The position numbers and the translations under genes are program-made. 64,000 bases of DNA from the NCBI GenBank assembly GCA_034509755.1, contig CM067545.1, positions 39,487,062-39,551,061 on the forward strand. The letters run 5' to 3'. The first letter of the stretch is position 1; every line of letters begins with the position of its first letter. Below the pieces are notes generated by a model. The model saw only the letters and a list, made by a program, of their open reading frames with translations, did not search any database and was not told where the DNA came from. Below are positions 21,829-34,745 of the stretch, in pieces. Source of the stretch: Anisodus tanguticus (Eukaryota; Streptophyta; Magnoliopsida; Solanales; Solanaceae).

Positions 21829-22265
21829 TTAAAAAGAGGATAGTTTGCCTTATGATTTTGATTGACAAGTGGCAGCGTAGGATAAAGATATGTGACTGTT
21901 TTAGGTAATAAATTAGTTAGTATTAGTTATTGCTTTTAAATTTGAATTTAAAAATAATAAATTATAGAGTATTTGTATCTTTCTTTGTATCATTTAAAAA
22001 AAACTAAACTACATAATCCCTAGCCTGCACGTAACTCCCCATTCCCTCAACCCCACGTGTCCTTATTAAAATTTAAAATTAAAATTAAAATCTAAAAAAT
22101 AAATTAAAATGCACAAAAAAGGATATCTACGAAAAGGAGAAAGTTTTACCTTCATACAAGGAAGTTATATGTCTTCATGGTAGTGAATGCTGCAAGATTT
22201 AACAACTTCCACAAAATGAGATGTGACCCCTGCACGATGAGATAGTACATAACATTAAAAAGAAA
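21829..22265. other. AT-rich spacer
   Basis: I see no gene here. AAAATTAAAATTAAAAT runs lie near 22070-22110. Confidence 0.35.
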
Positions 22266-22488
22266 TTACTTCCTCCATCCCAATTTAATTGTCTTATTTT
22301 TATTTTTGATTTGTCTCAAAAAAAGTGTTTCTTTTCATATTTAGTAAGTTTTTAATCCAAAACAAGTTTAAGATCACAAGATTTAAAAGACCTCACACAT
22401 CTTTAATTTAAGACCACAAAATTCAAAAATCTATCATTATTTATTAAATTTTGTATCAAGTCAAACTAAAACACGACAAAGAGAATAC
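22266..22488. mobile_element. Stowaway-like MITE
   Basis: The left end TACTTCCTCCATCCCAATTTA and the worn right end CACGACAAAGAGAATA follow the same family pattern. The size is about 220 bp. Confidence 0.5.
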
Positions 22489-22562
22489 TTTATTAAAATA
22501 AATCACGTTTTCCACAAAAGAAGTGTTTGTGCGGTTTTAAAACTGCTGGTGCACGTATATAT

Positions 22563-23681
22563 TGTTGAAAATTTATCTTTGGTGGGGAGGTGCGTCCACC
22601 CATATTTAATGAATTAAACACTAGGGTTCCGCATGTTGGAGGCTTTGTCTCTTCACACGTGCATAATCTACTAAGTGAGTATATGACCTTAGGGCCAAGA
22701 ATCGTCAAATTTCGTTGAGAAATGAAAGAGATATTAGTCCACGAAGTAAGGTGTTTGAGGCATGGAAATATGGTGTGGGACAAATCTACCACATCGGTGG
22801 AAAAATGAAGAATTGTTCTCTTTATAAGTCTCAAAATTGGCTAAGGGTTTGGGACCCCAAGGGGTAACCCATGTGTTTGAATGATGGAGTACCTAGGTGT
22901 GTTTGGGTTCGAGGCTAAGCCCACACGCACGCTGCCGCCGCCCTCCCGTCCGGTCCGGGCTCAGGTCTCGGGTCATGGGTCGTGGGTCTTGGGATTCTTC
23001 TGATAGACCCCTAAATTGTATAATATTTACAGTTTTGTCCCTGGAGTTTCTGGAAAGATGAAATTGGGAACGACGGAAGGCAGAAAGTTTCTGCCTACCG
23101 TTTGGGTTAGTTTTTAGAACGTTGCACATTAAATCAGCCATTACTTGGCTGATTAACTCCCTCACTAATGGCCATAAACAGTCATTACTTGACTTATTAA
23201 CTCCCTCACTAATGGCCATAAAACAGTCATTACTTGGCAGTTGAGGAGTCCCTCCATTTATGCTATATATTGGAGCTTTTTAGCTTAATTGTGGTGACAG
23301 AAAAATGAGACTACAACTAGATATATACACAGAGACAAACAGAAAGAGAGAACAACTGAAATTCTGTCAAAAAACGTGAGCAGCAGAAACGTGTGGACAA
23401 ACAGAAAACTCTTCCTTCCTTTTCCATTCTTCAGCAAGTCGTTTCGTGTTTGTTTTCTTCGTCAGAATCAACCTATTTGCTTTGTAGTGTTGATTAGTTG
23501 ATGTTTTATCTTGGGAGACTATTGCCCGTTAATGTAAAAGCATATATACTGGGCAATCTTGTCTTAAAGACAGAGAGTCATCTCTCGACTCAGCCACAGT
23601 TGTAACAATCCAGATTTAGTGTTTCTTGATTTCAGGTTATCAAGATTCAACATTCAACAAGCTTGCAGCAGTTCGAAAGAT
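22563..23681 (+). mobile_element. Second copy of the 1.2-kb LTR, 3' end lost
   Basis: It starts TGTTGAAAATTTATC and follows the solo LTR at 15959-17146 along nearly its whole length. The match stops near 23681, after GCAGCAGTTC, so roughly the last 85 bases of the LTR and any primer site are missing. A decayed copia body follows in the plus direction, so this is probably its 5' LTR. Confidence 0.65.
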
Positions 23682-26600
23682 GTCGGTCGATAGTTGTGTG
23701 ACCAAATCTGGATATGGCTGTGGTTTTCTGGTAGAAGAGAGTTGTGATTATGCTGTTGAAGGTCAACGTGTTCATGGTGTCACCGCTCCTGAGAGTGGTG
23801 GGAACAAGCGCCCACGAGAGGCTGGGGATGTCAACTGGGACAAGAGGAGAAGGCTGAAGATGTGGTTCTATCTTGTAGCACAAGGCCTATATCTATCCCA
23901 GACAAAAGATCCGAATTTGGTAATGAGGAAATGGATACTCAGTCTGATGAAGTGACTGAAGTGGGCAAGAATTCAAAATTGGGATAAGTAATTTTTCTTC
24001 CTTGTCAAAAATAAGATTAAATGATGTCTGATTAAAAAGGGCTTAAAGTAAGGAGGAATATGAAAATGTTTTCTGAAATAATTTATATTCCTTACGCTTT
24101 AAAATCAGAAGTTTAATCTCATATTCCTTCCCGTTTAAAGATTGAATTTTCTAAATGACTTAAAAAGATTTGTTCCTTTAAGTGTAATTATTAAAAGTGT
24201 GTAACGTATGTTCGCACATACGAGGGAGAAAGATCCACTGACTGTGCGAAAATTATTACCACTCTTAAGCAAGCGCCAAGAATTGTCTGGGTACCAATCA
24301 TAAGGGAAAAAGACTAAAAGCTAAAGACGTTGAGTCTGTCACACTATTTGGCAGAAGATCCTTCATAGGATGATATTGGACACTCAGTCATACAAAGCCT
24401 ACGGGCGACTGGAGTGGGCCAAAATTCCTTTGATAGAATGATATTGGACACTCGGTCATACAAAGCATACGGGCGACTGGAGTGGGGCCAGAATTTACTT
24501 CATAGGAAAAGTAATGGACACCTAGTGTGGTGGGCTAGAATTTCCAGGTCTCTAATGATCTGAAGGCCAAAAGAAAGGCAAAAGAGTAATGGACACCTAG
24601 TGAGGTGGGCCAGAGTTTTCAGGTCTTAAATGGTCTGAAGGCCAAAAGAAATTGGGCACTCAGTCTGCCAAAGCAATTGGAGTGGGCCAGAGTATCCAGA
24701 TCGCATATGATCCGGTTACGCCCTAACCACGGGCAAGAGGTTGTTCATGTAAAGCAATGCCACCTCTAAAGTAGAAAGGGTTGGAGAGGTTGTCCTCAAT
24801 AGGACTTCAAGGAATGGGATCACTCTCAGATGAGGTGATACATGTCCCAAACATGGTTTAAGAGACGTTGTTGGTCAAGCTGGTTTGAGACTAGTCCAAC
24901 AGGTCTGTAATAACTAAGAATGGTACAATATGTCAATAGCCAAATGAATGATATATTTGTAATCCGTGCATCTATGCCATCATAGATTAAGACATGTTAA
25001 ATAGAAAGGCATTCAAAAGCTAACGATGTTGAGATTGTTGCCTTCTGTCGACATAAACTCTCAAAATAAATGTGAGGTAGGCGAAGAGGCAAAATCACCT
25101 TTCCAAGTTCCGTCAAAGGAATAGCGAAAGAAGCACCGCTCCTCTAGAACTTAGTCACACCTACATAGGTAATTTGAAGTTTATACAAAATAGAGGGGGG
25201 AGACAAGTACTTTGTGACCTTCATTGATGATGGTACAACGTATTGCATCCTTTGTTTGTAGAAAAGCAAAGATGAAGTTGTTGAAACGGATAAGCGCTAC
25301 AAAGCAGAAGTTGAAAATTAACTAAGCCTATGGATTGAGGAATTCGTAGTGATAGAGAGGGAGAATGTCAAGCATAGTTCATCAAACGGCTGCTCATTAC
25401 TCACCTCGGTCTAACGGTGTTATCCAAGCGCAAAGTCGTACGCCTAAATTATGTGGGGAAAGGAGATCCTTACCGCTAATGCGATTCTCAACAGAAATAC
25501 TCATAAAGATAAGGATAACCCTCCGTGTGAGACATGGAAAGGATCTCACATACAAATGTTGTGATGTGCGGTGGCTTGGTGGAAGTTGGAATACCGAAAA
25601 AGTCAAGTTAGACCTAAGACTGTAAATTGCATTTCCACTGGATCTGCAAATAACAGTAGTTCTTATCGCCTCTTGGTGTCAAAGAATGCTGAATTCTTTG
25701 AGGATAACTTTCCTTAAGAAGGAAAAAGGAGTTATTGCTCGAGGTCACCAAGAACCTGCGAGGGCCTGACTGTCCGGAACTAGACGTTCCGTATCTACAG
25801 GACTCGGAAGTTGTTGTCTATCCGGACCTTAATATTCCAGATCTACAGAACTCAGGGATTTTAGTTGTTAAACCAAGATGGAGCAAAGAGGGGACAAAGA
25901 CTTGTTCCAGGCCTTCTAGCTTGTATGGTTGAGAATGAACCATGGAAAATTAACAAATAATGTCATCTTCAGAAGCGCTGCTTTGGAAAGAAACTACAAA
26001 AAGAGAAATAGATTTCATCATATAGAACCATACTTGTGTAATGGTTGATCTTCCTCCGAAAAAAGAACCTTTGGGTTGTAAAAAGGAATACTCAAAAGTG
26101 AGTACAAAGTAGATGGATCTACTAACGAGTATAAGGCCTCAGCTACTTGTACATGTGCCTCCCTGTGAATAACTTAACATCCATGGCCATTGCAGTCTTG
26201 CGTGGCATGGATGTTGAAACATCCTTCCTAATCGGAGAGTTGGAAGGGGAGAATCAGAGTTGGTTTGCTGGACTGTTGGGCTTCTTCCTGAACTTTCATT
26301 TTGGTCCTTGAAATGTTTACATTTTGGTTCTGGAAGTTTTAGATAAAACAAAAACACTGAATCTGACCACAGAAACATTGACTCTGAAGTTAGAAAGTCA
26401 ACAGTTGGAAAATCAACAGTCTGATAGTGGAAGTTATATTGAGACAAAAGATATGGGTATCACAGATGACATCTTAGGAATTGGATTTCTAAGACATCTA
26501 ACAGACTGGTCTAACTCCAAACTCAGTTGTGAGATAGTTGACAGTCTCGTTGAAGCCACCAATGAATATGAATCATATAACTGATTGAAATCATGATGCA

Positions 26601-27040
26601 CCCATATACAAAGAGCAATATGTGCAGGTCACATGTAGTTCAATATATGTTACACACTACAACCGACCTAGTATCGGCCTACAAAGCAGATCAGTTGAAC
26701 TAAGGTTCACTGATGATTTTAATAAATGATCAATAGAAGGCGTTGAGTCGGATATGACGATATCTGAAATATTCGCTTATCTACGGATTATGGTATTCTG
26801 GATGTCCAGCGGTTCTGGGAGAACATAGTGATGCAAACTGGACATCAGATGTGAAGAACACCAAAGCCACAAGGAAATGTGTATGGTGGGTCTTGGAAAA
26901 AACTCTAAGCAAACTTGCATCGGCCGATTCATGATGGAATCAGAGTTTATCGCTTTATACAAAGCATGAAAGAAGTTGAGTAACTTCACGACTCCTTAGA
27001 GGACGTCCCTTATTGGGAGAAACCTGTGCCTTCAGCAGTT
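23682..27040 (+). pseudogene. Decayed copia polyprotein region
   Basis: Short recognisable pieces remain in plus-strand copia order. Integrase core is at 25150-25330 (GNLKFIQNRG, then YFVTFIDDGTTYCI and KSKDEVVETDKRYKAEVEN) and 25365-25470 (HQTAAHYSPRSNGV). Reverse transcriptase follows near 26190-26260 (AVLRGMDVETSFLIGELEGEN). RNase H lies near 26905-26970 (SKQTCIGRFMMESEFIALYKA). Frameshifts and stops are frequent and large parts are missing. The 109-codon frame at 23626-23955 crosses from LTR into the body and has no recognised domain. Lineage differs from elements 1-3. Confidence 0.65.
24355..24700 (+). repeat. Local tandem repeats in the decayed copia leader
   Basis: Two units of about 80 bases (GATATTGGACACTCxGTCATACAAAGC ... 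GGGCGACTGGAGTGGG) are followed by two of about 100 bases (GTAATGGACACCTAGTG ... GGTCTGAAGGCCAAAAGAAA-type) and a last partial copy. All share GGACACYYAGT and GTGGGCCAGA. The repeats are diverged and not coding. Confidence 0.6.
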
Positions 27041-27860
27041 ACAAATAAATTGTTTTTATCCTTACTATCAATTACCAAAAAATAGTATTTTATAAAATAA
27101 TGTCATACAAATGCATACTTTTATCCAAACATCAATTTACATGTATTTTTTTATAAATAATGCTATACAATGCATACTTTTATTCAAAAATCACTTTACA
27201 TGTACTTTATAATGCCATGCAAATGCATGCTTTTATCCAAAAACCAAGTTTAGATGTATTTTATAAATCATACAATGTAAGTGCATACTCTTGTCAAAAA
27301 ATCAAATTTACATGCATTCTATAAACCATGCACGTTTTTATCAAAAACTCAATTTCACATTGCATTTTATGAGTCATGCCCTACAATACATACTTTTGTC
27401 AACAAATCTATTTTTACGTATATTTTAAAACAATGCCAAGCATATTATTTTTGGATTTTACACCGGGAATTTATTCCTCGGGATCATAATCACTTTTGCA
27501 AGAAACCTTTTACATTGTAAAGAAATGCATCTCTTTTATTTGCAACATCCTTTAATTTCACCTTATGCTTTTAAACATGCGTTTTTCCTTAGCATAATAA
27601 TTAACTTTGACCGGATAATCGCAAGTTAGCGGATCTTAAAGGATGTCTAACCCCTTCCCTTTAGAATAATAAAGAGCCCTTACCTAGAATCTCATAGCTT
27701 CGTAGACCAGTAATCGGAGTTCATTTTGCAGCAATTTTGTTAACATTTAGGTGCTCTAATTCACCTTATAATAATTAGGTGGCGACTCCTCAACAACTTT
27801 ATTAACTCAGGGAATCGACCTATTACGTCGCGAACCGTTGGGTAAAAAACCGGCGCGCAC
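27041..27860 (+). mobile_element. Probable 3' part of a Tat/Ogre-like LTR with tandem repeats
   Basis: From about 27075 to 27430, units of roughly 60-75 bases repeat at least five times around TGCATACTTTTATCCAAAxATCAA and TTACATGTATTTTATAAAT. The stretch closes with AATTAGGTGGCGACTCCTC and CGCGAACCGTTGGG. The GGTGGCGACTCC junction is what I recall at the LTR end of Tat/Ogre-type gypsy elements. No LTR start or coding region is present. The class assignment is tentative. Confidence 0.4.
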
Positions 27861-27870
27861 ACTTATTTCG

Positions 27871-28475
27871 GGGCGGTCTTTGATTTTTGCCCCTCAAATT
27901 GTGGGTCTTTAATTTTTGCCCTTTAGTACTTTACAGTGGTCGAAAATATCTCTGACATCGAAAAAATAAAAAAATAAATTCGGATTCTGGGTTCAAACCC
28001 GACAGAGTCAAAAAAATAAAATAATTCCGCAAGGCAAAGGTTTCATAGAAACTATGCCTATTCGCGCGAAATTACATAGAAACTATGTCTTATAGTTTTG
28101 TAGAAATTAAGTTATCCTATAGAACTATAACTTAAGGCATAGTTTCTATGTAACTACATAGGAATTATGCCTTAAGGCATAGTTCTGTAGAATATGTATT
28201 GTTCGGCATAATTATGTAGACAGCAAGTTATCCTACAGAACAATACCTTAGAGCATAGTTTTTATGCAACTACGCGCGAATAGGAATAATTTCTATGGAC
28301 TTTTGTCTTGCAAAACTATTTTTTTCTTTTTACTCTGATGGGGTTCGAAAATGAATCTCCGGATTCGTAGACGTATGAATAAGGGTACTTTGGCCCATAA
28401 TTTTTTCATTGGATGAGAAGTAGGAGCAAAAATTAAAGCCTATTGATTTGAGGGGCAAACATTAAAGACCAGTCC
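27871..28475. mobile_element. Inverted-repeat (foldback-like) element, 605 bp
   Basis: The terminal inverted repeats are about 55 bp. The left contains GGTCTTTGATTTTTGCCCCTC and GGGTCTTTAATTTTTGCCC, and the right contains the reverse complements with a few changes. The interior is itself folded: AAGGCATAGTTTCTATG and CATAGAAACTATG-type motifs alternate in both orientations between 28040 and 28300. There is no coding capacity. A clean target duplication was not found. Confidence 0.7.
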
Positions 28476-28639
28476 ATATGAAGAGCAATCCGCACAATTT
28501 TTTTATTTCGTTGGACTAGCCCCTCCCTGAGCCACCCTCCACGAAAACCCAACCCTTTCCCTTTTATCGATCTTTGGCTGGTCTGATCCAAATTCTTGGT
28601 CGAGCCGGTCCGAGGTCGGGCGTAATCCGTCATTTTTCT

Positions 28640-28822
28640 AGGCTTTCATTAAAAGCTTGTAACACTTCTCATTTTGACCTTCCAGCACCGGGTAGGTGTC
28701 AGACTCTATACATCATGTTATCATTAAGCAGAGTCCTGTGTTTTTAATAAACAATCGCTACCCCTTGTATATGCCGCTTTCCTAATAAAAAAAAAAGAGT
28801 AGCCCTTCTCCAAAAGTTACGG
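28640..28822 (-). pseudogene. rrn26: Nuclear copy of mitochondrial 26S rRNA, first fragment
   Basis: The reverse complement contains conserved large-subunit rRNA blocks in order: the GTAACTTxxGGAGAAGGGxT region, TTTATTAAAAACACAGGACT with CTCTGCTTAA, a TATAGAGTCTGACACCTACC block and CCGGTGCTGGAAGGTC. The sequence favours plant mitochondrial 26S over plastid 23S. Many differences from the expected sequence are C-to-T or G-to-A, typical of an old methylated nuclear insertion. It is not a functional rRNA gene. The fragment ends exactly at the gypsy insertion and continues at 36901. Confidence 0.75.
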
Positions 28823-29890
28823 TGTCACGACCCAAACAGTAGGGCCGCGACGGGTACCCAGATCCCACCCACCGGGTACCGCCATTCTTACAATGAACAT
28901 CTAATCGTAATTAATTACGGACTAAGCCGAAAGAAAATTATGAAAAACCAGGTAACCATCTTATATATATACATATACCAAGGCCATACAAGACTACTAC
29001 ACACAGGACACTTGTCTACAAGCCTCTAAGAGAGTACAAAACATCAACAGGTCGGGACAAGGCCCCGCCATACCCATATAGACACGCAAAATTGTATCAT
29101 ACCAAAATCAGACCGACACTCCGGAAAGAGAGGAGTGCTTCCAAAAAATCCGCTGAAATCAGCAACCTATTCACGTGGGCCATCGCCTTGCCTATGCGAA
29201 CATGCGGGCATGAAATGCAGCGTCCCCCGACAAAAGGGACGTCAGTATGACTGATGTACTGGGTATGTCAGGCATAAATATCAGCATAATAGTAATATAC
29301 TAATAACTGAAACATAAACAACTGACTAATAGTAACTACATCTGATGGCCCTAATACACTTGCCTACATGTTATGCACGATGCAGTGTCCATATTCATTG
29401 GCCTCATCGGGCAATTTCCTTACCATGACAGCCTCTGTGGGCATCATACCATGTAATTGTTAACGAATATATGCATGATGCAAGTGCGGTATATATATGT
29501 TAGTGTTGCGGATCGTGCAACCCGTCCCAATAAGCCATACGGGAATCACATCACATCATATTGGCCTTTTCGGGCTCTTTTGTGATAGTCTGTACGAGAT
29601 GCAGGTGGTGTGCGTATATAACGCATTTCTCTTTCCCCATATCCCCTATATATATATAATATTTACCATATAGTAGTGTGCATAGCACCAGTAGGTCCAG
29701 GGTAATATATAAATGCAATGCAATGAAAATGCCAACACATCGGTGTTTTATCCTTTTATATGCTAAACTTTTTATTAGCATACGTAAATATAACATAAAT
29801 TTTCCAACGATCGGACCTATTTACACACGCCTAGCGATTTTATATACGCTTAGCGATTTAAATCGTAATTCAAAAGTACGGGATGTTACA
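28823..29890 (-). repeat. Gypsy 3' LTR, shortened to 1068 bp
   Basis: It is collinear with the other LTR up to GAAAATG near 29730 and again from GTTTTATCCTTTTATATGC near 29743. Between these, about 0.8 kb present in the 5' LTR (about 35930-36755) is replaced by roughly a dozen bases. This pattern suggests a deletion with filler DNA. Confidence 0.85.
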
Positions 29891-30075
29891 TCTTTCCCCC
29901 CTTAGAAACATTCATCCTCGAATGTTGGGGTAACATAACTAATCCTCGTTGCGTAGCCCGAATACACAATCGTTAAACATTATGACAGGAATTGGAATTT
30001 ACCTTAGGCTTCTCTTGAAATCTCGACATTAGTCTGGAATAGGTGTGGATATTTGCGCGTCATTTCATCTTTCGC

Positions 30076-31553
30076 TTACCATGTCATCTCTTCCACGTTC
30101 CTAATTCGCCACAGAACTTTTACAGATGCTACTTTCTTAGTACTCAGCTTGCGAACTTGTCGATCTAGGATAGTAACAGGAATTTCTTCATATGACAGAT
30201 CTTCTGTAATCTGCACATCCTCAATTGGTACAATCCGAGAAGGATCTCCAACACATGCTCTCAACATGGAAATATGGAAGACTGGATGAACACACTCCAA
30301 CTCTGAAGGTAAGTCCAATTCGTACGCTACCTGGCCAATTCATTGAATTATGCGATATGGCCCAATATACCTTGGATTAATCTTTCCTTTCTTCCCTAAT
30401 CTCATTACACCCTTCATCGGTGAAATCTTCAAAAATTCCCAGTCGTCTACCTGAACCTCTAAGTCTCATCGTCGCACATCTGTGTATGACTTCTGATGAC
30501 TCTAGTTGTTAACAACTGTTCTTTGATAAGCTTTACCTTTTCTATGGCTTGGTGTACCAAGTCAGGACCAAATAACTCTGATTCGCCTACCTCGAACCAT
30601 CCAATAGGAGATCTACATCTTCATCCGTACAAGGCCTCATATGGAGCCATTTTAATAATAGTGTGATAGTTGTTATTGTACGAGGACTCAATAAGGGGTT
30701 AGTGATCATCCCAACTTTCCTTAAAGTCCAACACACAAGCTCATAACATGTCCTCGAGCGTTTGAATCGTTCGCTCAGCTTGATCGTCTGTCTGAGGATG
30801 GAAAGCCGTACTCAAATTAACTCGGGTGCCCAACCCTTTCTGAAATGATTTCTAGAAGTTAGTTGTCAATTGAGCACCTCGGTCAGATATAATAGAGATA
30901 GGCACACCATGAAGTCGAACAATCTCCTTAATATATAACTTCGCGTAATCTTCGGCAGTGTAGGTAGTTTTCACCGACAAGAAATGAGCTGATTTGGTCA
31001 GTCTGTCAATAATTACCCAAATAGAATCAAATTTTCAATAGGAACGACGTAATCCCGTAATGAAGTCCATATTAATCATTTCCCATTTCCATATTGGAAT
31101 CTCGATGTTCTGAGTCAAGCCACCATGCTTTTGGTGTTCTATTTTTACCTGCTGACAATTGGGGAACTAAGCTACAAAATCTGCCACGCTCTTCTTCATG
31201 TCATTCCACCAATAAATACTCTTGAGATCATGATACATTTTAGTTGATCCTGGATGAATAAAGTACCATGAATAATGAATCTCTGTCATAATTCAATCCC
31301 ACAATCCTGCTACATTTGGAACACATAAACGGCCCTAGTGCTTGAGAGTTCCCTGTTCGTCAATCTCAAAGGTCGTTGTCTTCTTCTGTTGAATGCTCTC
31401 TCTTATCTTCTTCAAATTAGAGTTTTCCCATTGACGTTTCTTAATGTTTGATATAAGGGATGATGTTTTCACATTCTGGACCACAAACCCACCATCCTCT
31501 GAATCCACTAGTCGGACTCCCAAACTAGCTAACTGATGAAGCTCTCTTACCAA
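30076..31553 (-). pseudogene. Gypsy integrase and chromodomain-like tail, heavily broken
   Basis: Pieces on the minus strand are QQVKIEHQKHGGLTQ, DFITGL (first Asp), SAHFLSVKTTYTAEDYAKL, IISDRGAQ (second Asp) and QAERTIQTLEDML (Glu). These are followed by the GPY-like region and, at 30318-30076, HPVFHISMLRACVGDPSR ... YEEIPVTILDRQVRKL, then VASVKVLWRIRNVEEMTW. The last part is the chromodomain-like end found in Tekay/Del chromoviruses, which targets integration to heterochromatin. At least eight stops interrupt the integrase. Confidence 0.8.
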
Positions 31554-31568
31554 TCCCTTCTTTTTTAC

Positions 31569-33461
31569 TTACACTGGCATCGAAATGACCATTGACTTAC
31601 GACTGAGCGCGTTTGCTACAACATTAGCTTTGCCAGGGTGATATAAGATGTCCACATCATAATCCTTCAATAATTCAAGCCATCTTATTTGCCTCAAATT
31701 CAGCTCTTTCTGTTTGAATATGTATTGTAGACTCCTATGATCCATAAAAATGTCCACATGAACACCATACAAATAGTGTCGCCAAATCTTCAGTGCATAA
31801 ACTACCGCGGTCAACTCTAGATCATGTGTCGGATAGTTCTTCTCATGTTTCCTCAATTGCCTTGAAGCATATGCAATCACTTTACCATGATGCATTAGCA
31901 TACATCCTAAACTTGCTCCCGAGGCATCACAATACACAACATAACCCTCTGGACCCTCTGGGAGAGTAAGGACTGGTGCCGATGTCAATCTATATTTTAA
32001 CTCATGGAAACTCCGCTCACAAGCATCGGACCATTGGAATTTTATAGCCTTCTGTGTTAACTTTGTTAGTGGTGCTGATAGGGTAGAAAATCCTTCTACA
32101 AACCTTCTATAATAGCCGGCTAAGTCCAAAAAGTTGTGAACCTCTGTTGGACTCGTGGGCCTCGGCCAATTCTTCACCGCTTCAAACTTCTGAGTGTCAA
32201 CTCTTATACCCTCGTCTGACACTATATGACCAAGAAAAGCCACTGACTTTAGCCAAAACTCACATTTGGATAGCTTTGCATACAACTTATGGTCCCGGAG
32301 CGTTTGTAGTATTATCCGCAAGTGATCCACATGCTCCGTTTCCGAGTGAGAGTAAACCAGAATATCATCTATAAATACTATCACAAATACGTCCAGGAAT
32401 GGGCGGAACACGCTATTCATTAGATCCATAAATGTTGCTGGTGCGTTTGTAAGTCCAAATGACATTACTAGGAACTCAAAGTGCCCATACTTTGTCTTGA
32501 ATGCCGTCTTCGGAATATCCTTCTCCTTAACCTTTAGCTGATGGTACCCCGACCTTAGGACAATTTTTTTAGAAACACTTCGCACCTTGTAACTGGTCAA
32601 ACAAATCGTCAATTCGGGGAAGAGGGTACTTGTTTTTTATAGTAACTTTATTCAGCTGCCGATAATCGATACACATCCGTAATGAGCCATATTTCTTTCG
32701 TACGAACAATACCGGCGCGCCCCAAGGAGATATGCTTGGCCTAATAAAGCCTTTCTCAAGCAAATCCTTTAATTGCTCCTTCAATTCTTTCAATTCAGCT
32801 GGAGCCATCCTATAAGGAGGAATAGATATCGATTGAGTATCTGGCAACACATTTATACCGAACTCAATTTCCCTTTCAGGAGGAAGGCCTGGAAGTTCGT
32901 CTAGGAATACATCAAGAACTTCATTGACCACCAGAATTGATTGAGGACTAGGTGGTTCAACATCGACATCTCTTGCCCGTACAAGATGGTATATACACCC
33001 TTTGGAGATCATCTTTCTTGCCTTAAGGTATGAAATAAACCTACTTTTTGGCGTTGTCGTATTACCTTTCCATTCAAGGACTGGCTCGCCTGGAAATTGG
33101 AATCTAACAATCTTTGTTCGGCTGTCAACATTAGCGTAGCATAACGCTAACCAATCCATGTCCATAATAACATCGAAGTCAACCATTTCTAATTCCACTA
33201 AATCTGCTAGGGTCTGATGAATACAAGCCAATACTGCACAATTTCGATAGACCCGTCTAGCGATTACGATTCACCAACCGATGTAGATACCACAAATGGA
33301 TCCCTTATCAACTCAGGATCCATACCAAATTTACAGGCAACGAAATGAGTAATATATGATAAATTTGAGCCTAGATCTAACAACGCATACACATTATGTG
33401 AAAGGACCGATAACGTACCTGTAATGACATCAAGTGAGGATTCCTGATCTTGTCGTCCCAT
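31569..33461 (-). pseudogene. Gypsy protease, reverse transcriptase and RNase H
   Basis: Protease at 33461-33264 shows YALLDLGSNLSYIT; the usual DTG/DSG loop reads DLG. Reverse transcriptase begins in 33231-32569 (LPPEREIEFGINVLPDT, YRMAPAELKELKEQL, KYGSLRMCIDYRQLN) and continues after a frameshift near 32600 in 32612-31569 (YHQLKVKEKDIPKTAF, FLVMSFGLTNAPATFMDLMN, and the active site IVFIDDILVYS). RNase H follows (YVVYCDASGASLGCML, YASRQLRKHEKNYPTHDLEL, HPGKANVVANALSRK). The catalytic Asp pair of the polymerase is intact. Confidence 0.9.
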
Positions 33462-33526
33462 CAGTGCATAAGTACGGTTCTGGCCTCTTCCTCTGCCTCG
33501 ACCAGATAACGTTTGTTGACTCTGCC

Positions 33527-34745
33527 CTAATGGTCGTACTGATTGGGATGAAGCTGTTGCAGATCCGACCGGCTGGCTCTAACACCTTTATCTTTTGTGG
33601 GACAATCTCGCACTATATGACCACGCTCCCCGCAAGAATAGCATATTCTTCCCTCTTGTTGGCACGACCCTGCATGGGTCCCACCACACTGCCCACATCG
33701 AGCCAATAGCGGCTTCATCTGCATAGAATTCCCTCTATAATAAGATCCTGGTGCTCGTGAACTCTGGCCTGGTCCCGTTTGAATATACTTATTAGCCCTC
33801 GATCCTGAAGACGGTAATGATGCATCGGCTGCTGGGTTAAGATGGTCGTCTGTAAGCCTGGGGCCTGGGACCGCCTCCGAAGTCCCTCATGCCACTTACA
33901 GACCGAGCCCTTTTATGGTGGCCCCTATCACGCTCTCGATTGACCCGTTGTTGCCTCTTGCGATCCTCCAGGTTCTGTGCATAAGCCTGGATGCGAGCAA
34001 TATCCATATCCAGAGTCAAAGAAGTCGTAGTGCATTCGTTGACCAAGTGTGGCCCCAAGCCAGTAACGAACATGTGTACCCGGTCACTCATTTCAGCAAT
34101 AATTGTAGGAGCATATCGAGCCAAGGAATTAAACTGCAAGCTATATTCTCGAATGCTCATACTGCCCTATTCAAGACGTAGGAACCTGTCTTATCTGGCC
34201 CATCGAAGCTCGACTGGTAGAAAATGTTGTAAGAAAGTCTCTGAAAACTCTCCCCGTCCTGCTGGCGTAGCACGAGGTCCCCTAGATTGCTCCCATGTAT
34301 CAAACCATGTTACTGCGACATCCCGCAGTCTATAAGAAGCAAACTTTACCGACTCGGTATTGATAACATCCATCACCCGCAATGTGCGATGTACCTGATC
34401 TAGAAAATTATGCGGGTCCGCGTTCAAGTCTGTTCCTGTGAATACCGAAGGGTCTAGATTGATGAAATCCCGAGCTCTTGCGCTAGCAGCTCTATCAGAA
34501 GGACAGGGAACCTGACGTTGGGCCTAAGTGGCCACCAATCATGTCAATAACTGAACCGCATTCCGCATATCAAGATCCACGTATGGAGTATCATGTGGAG
34601 GAACTAGGGGTGCTGTAGCTCCACTAATCTCCTCCGATGGTGATATACTGGGAGAACCATACGAAAGAGTCGTATCGGGGGTCTCACTCTGGCACTCGCT
34701 AACGGGTGGCAATCGATTGGTACATTCGCCCGTAGCCGTATTCAA
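33527..34745 (-). pseudogene. Gypsy gag and zinc knuckle
   Basis: The minus-strand frames 34427-34191 and 34160-33837 give the retrotransposon gag domain (FLDQVHRTLRVMDV, YRLRDVAVTWFDTWEQ, then SIREYSLQFNSLARYAP). 33724-33527 gives a CCHC knuckle, CYSCGERGHIVRDC, that binds the element RNA. The piece at 34745-34539 precedes gag and has no recognised domain. A stop separates the first two gag parts and a frame change precedes the knuckle. Confidence 0.85.

Noticed and set aside
23626..23955. 109-codon frame as a gene
   Set aside because: It begins inside an LTR and crosses into the decayed copia body. I found no domain and no promoter or splice context.
27075..27430. CRISPR-like array
   Set aside because: The repeats are diverged and contiguous without unique spacers, the genome is a plant nucleus and there are no cas genes.
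28640..28822. Functional rRNA gene
   Set aside because: It is only part of the molecule, has many changes at conserved positions and is split by a retrotransposon.
30053..30289. 78-codon plus-strand frame
   Set aside because: It is the antisense of the gypsy chromodomain-like tail.
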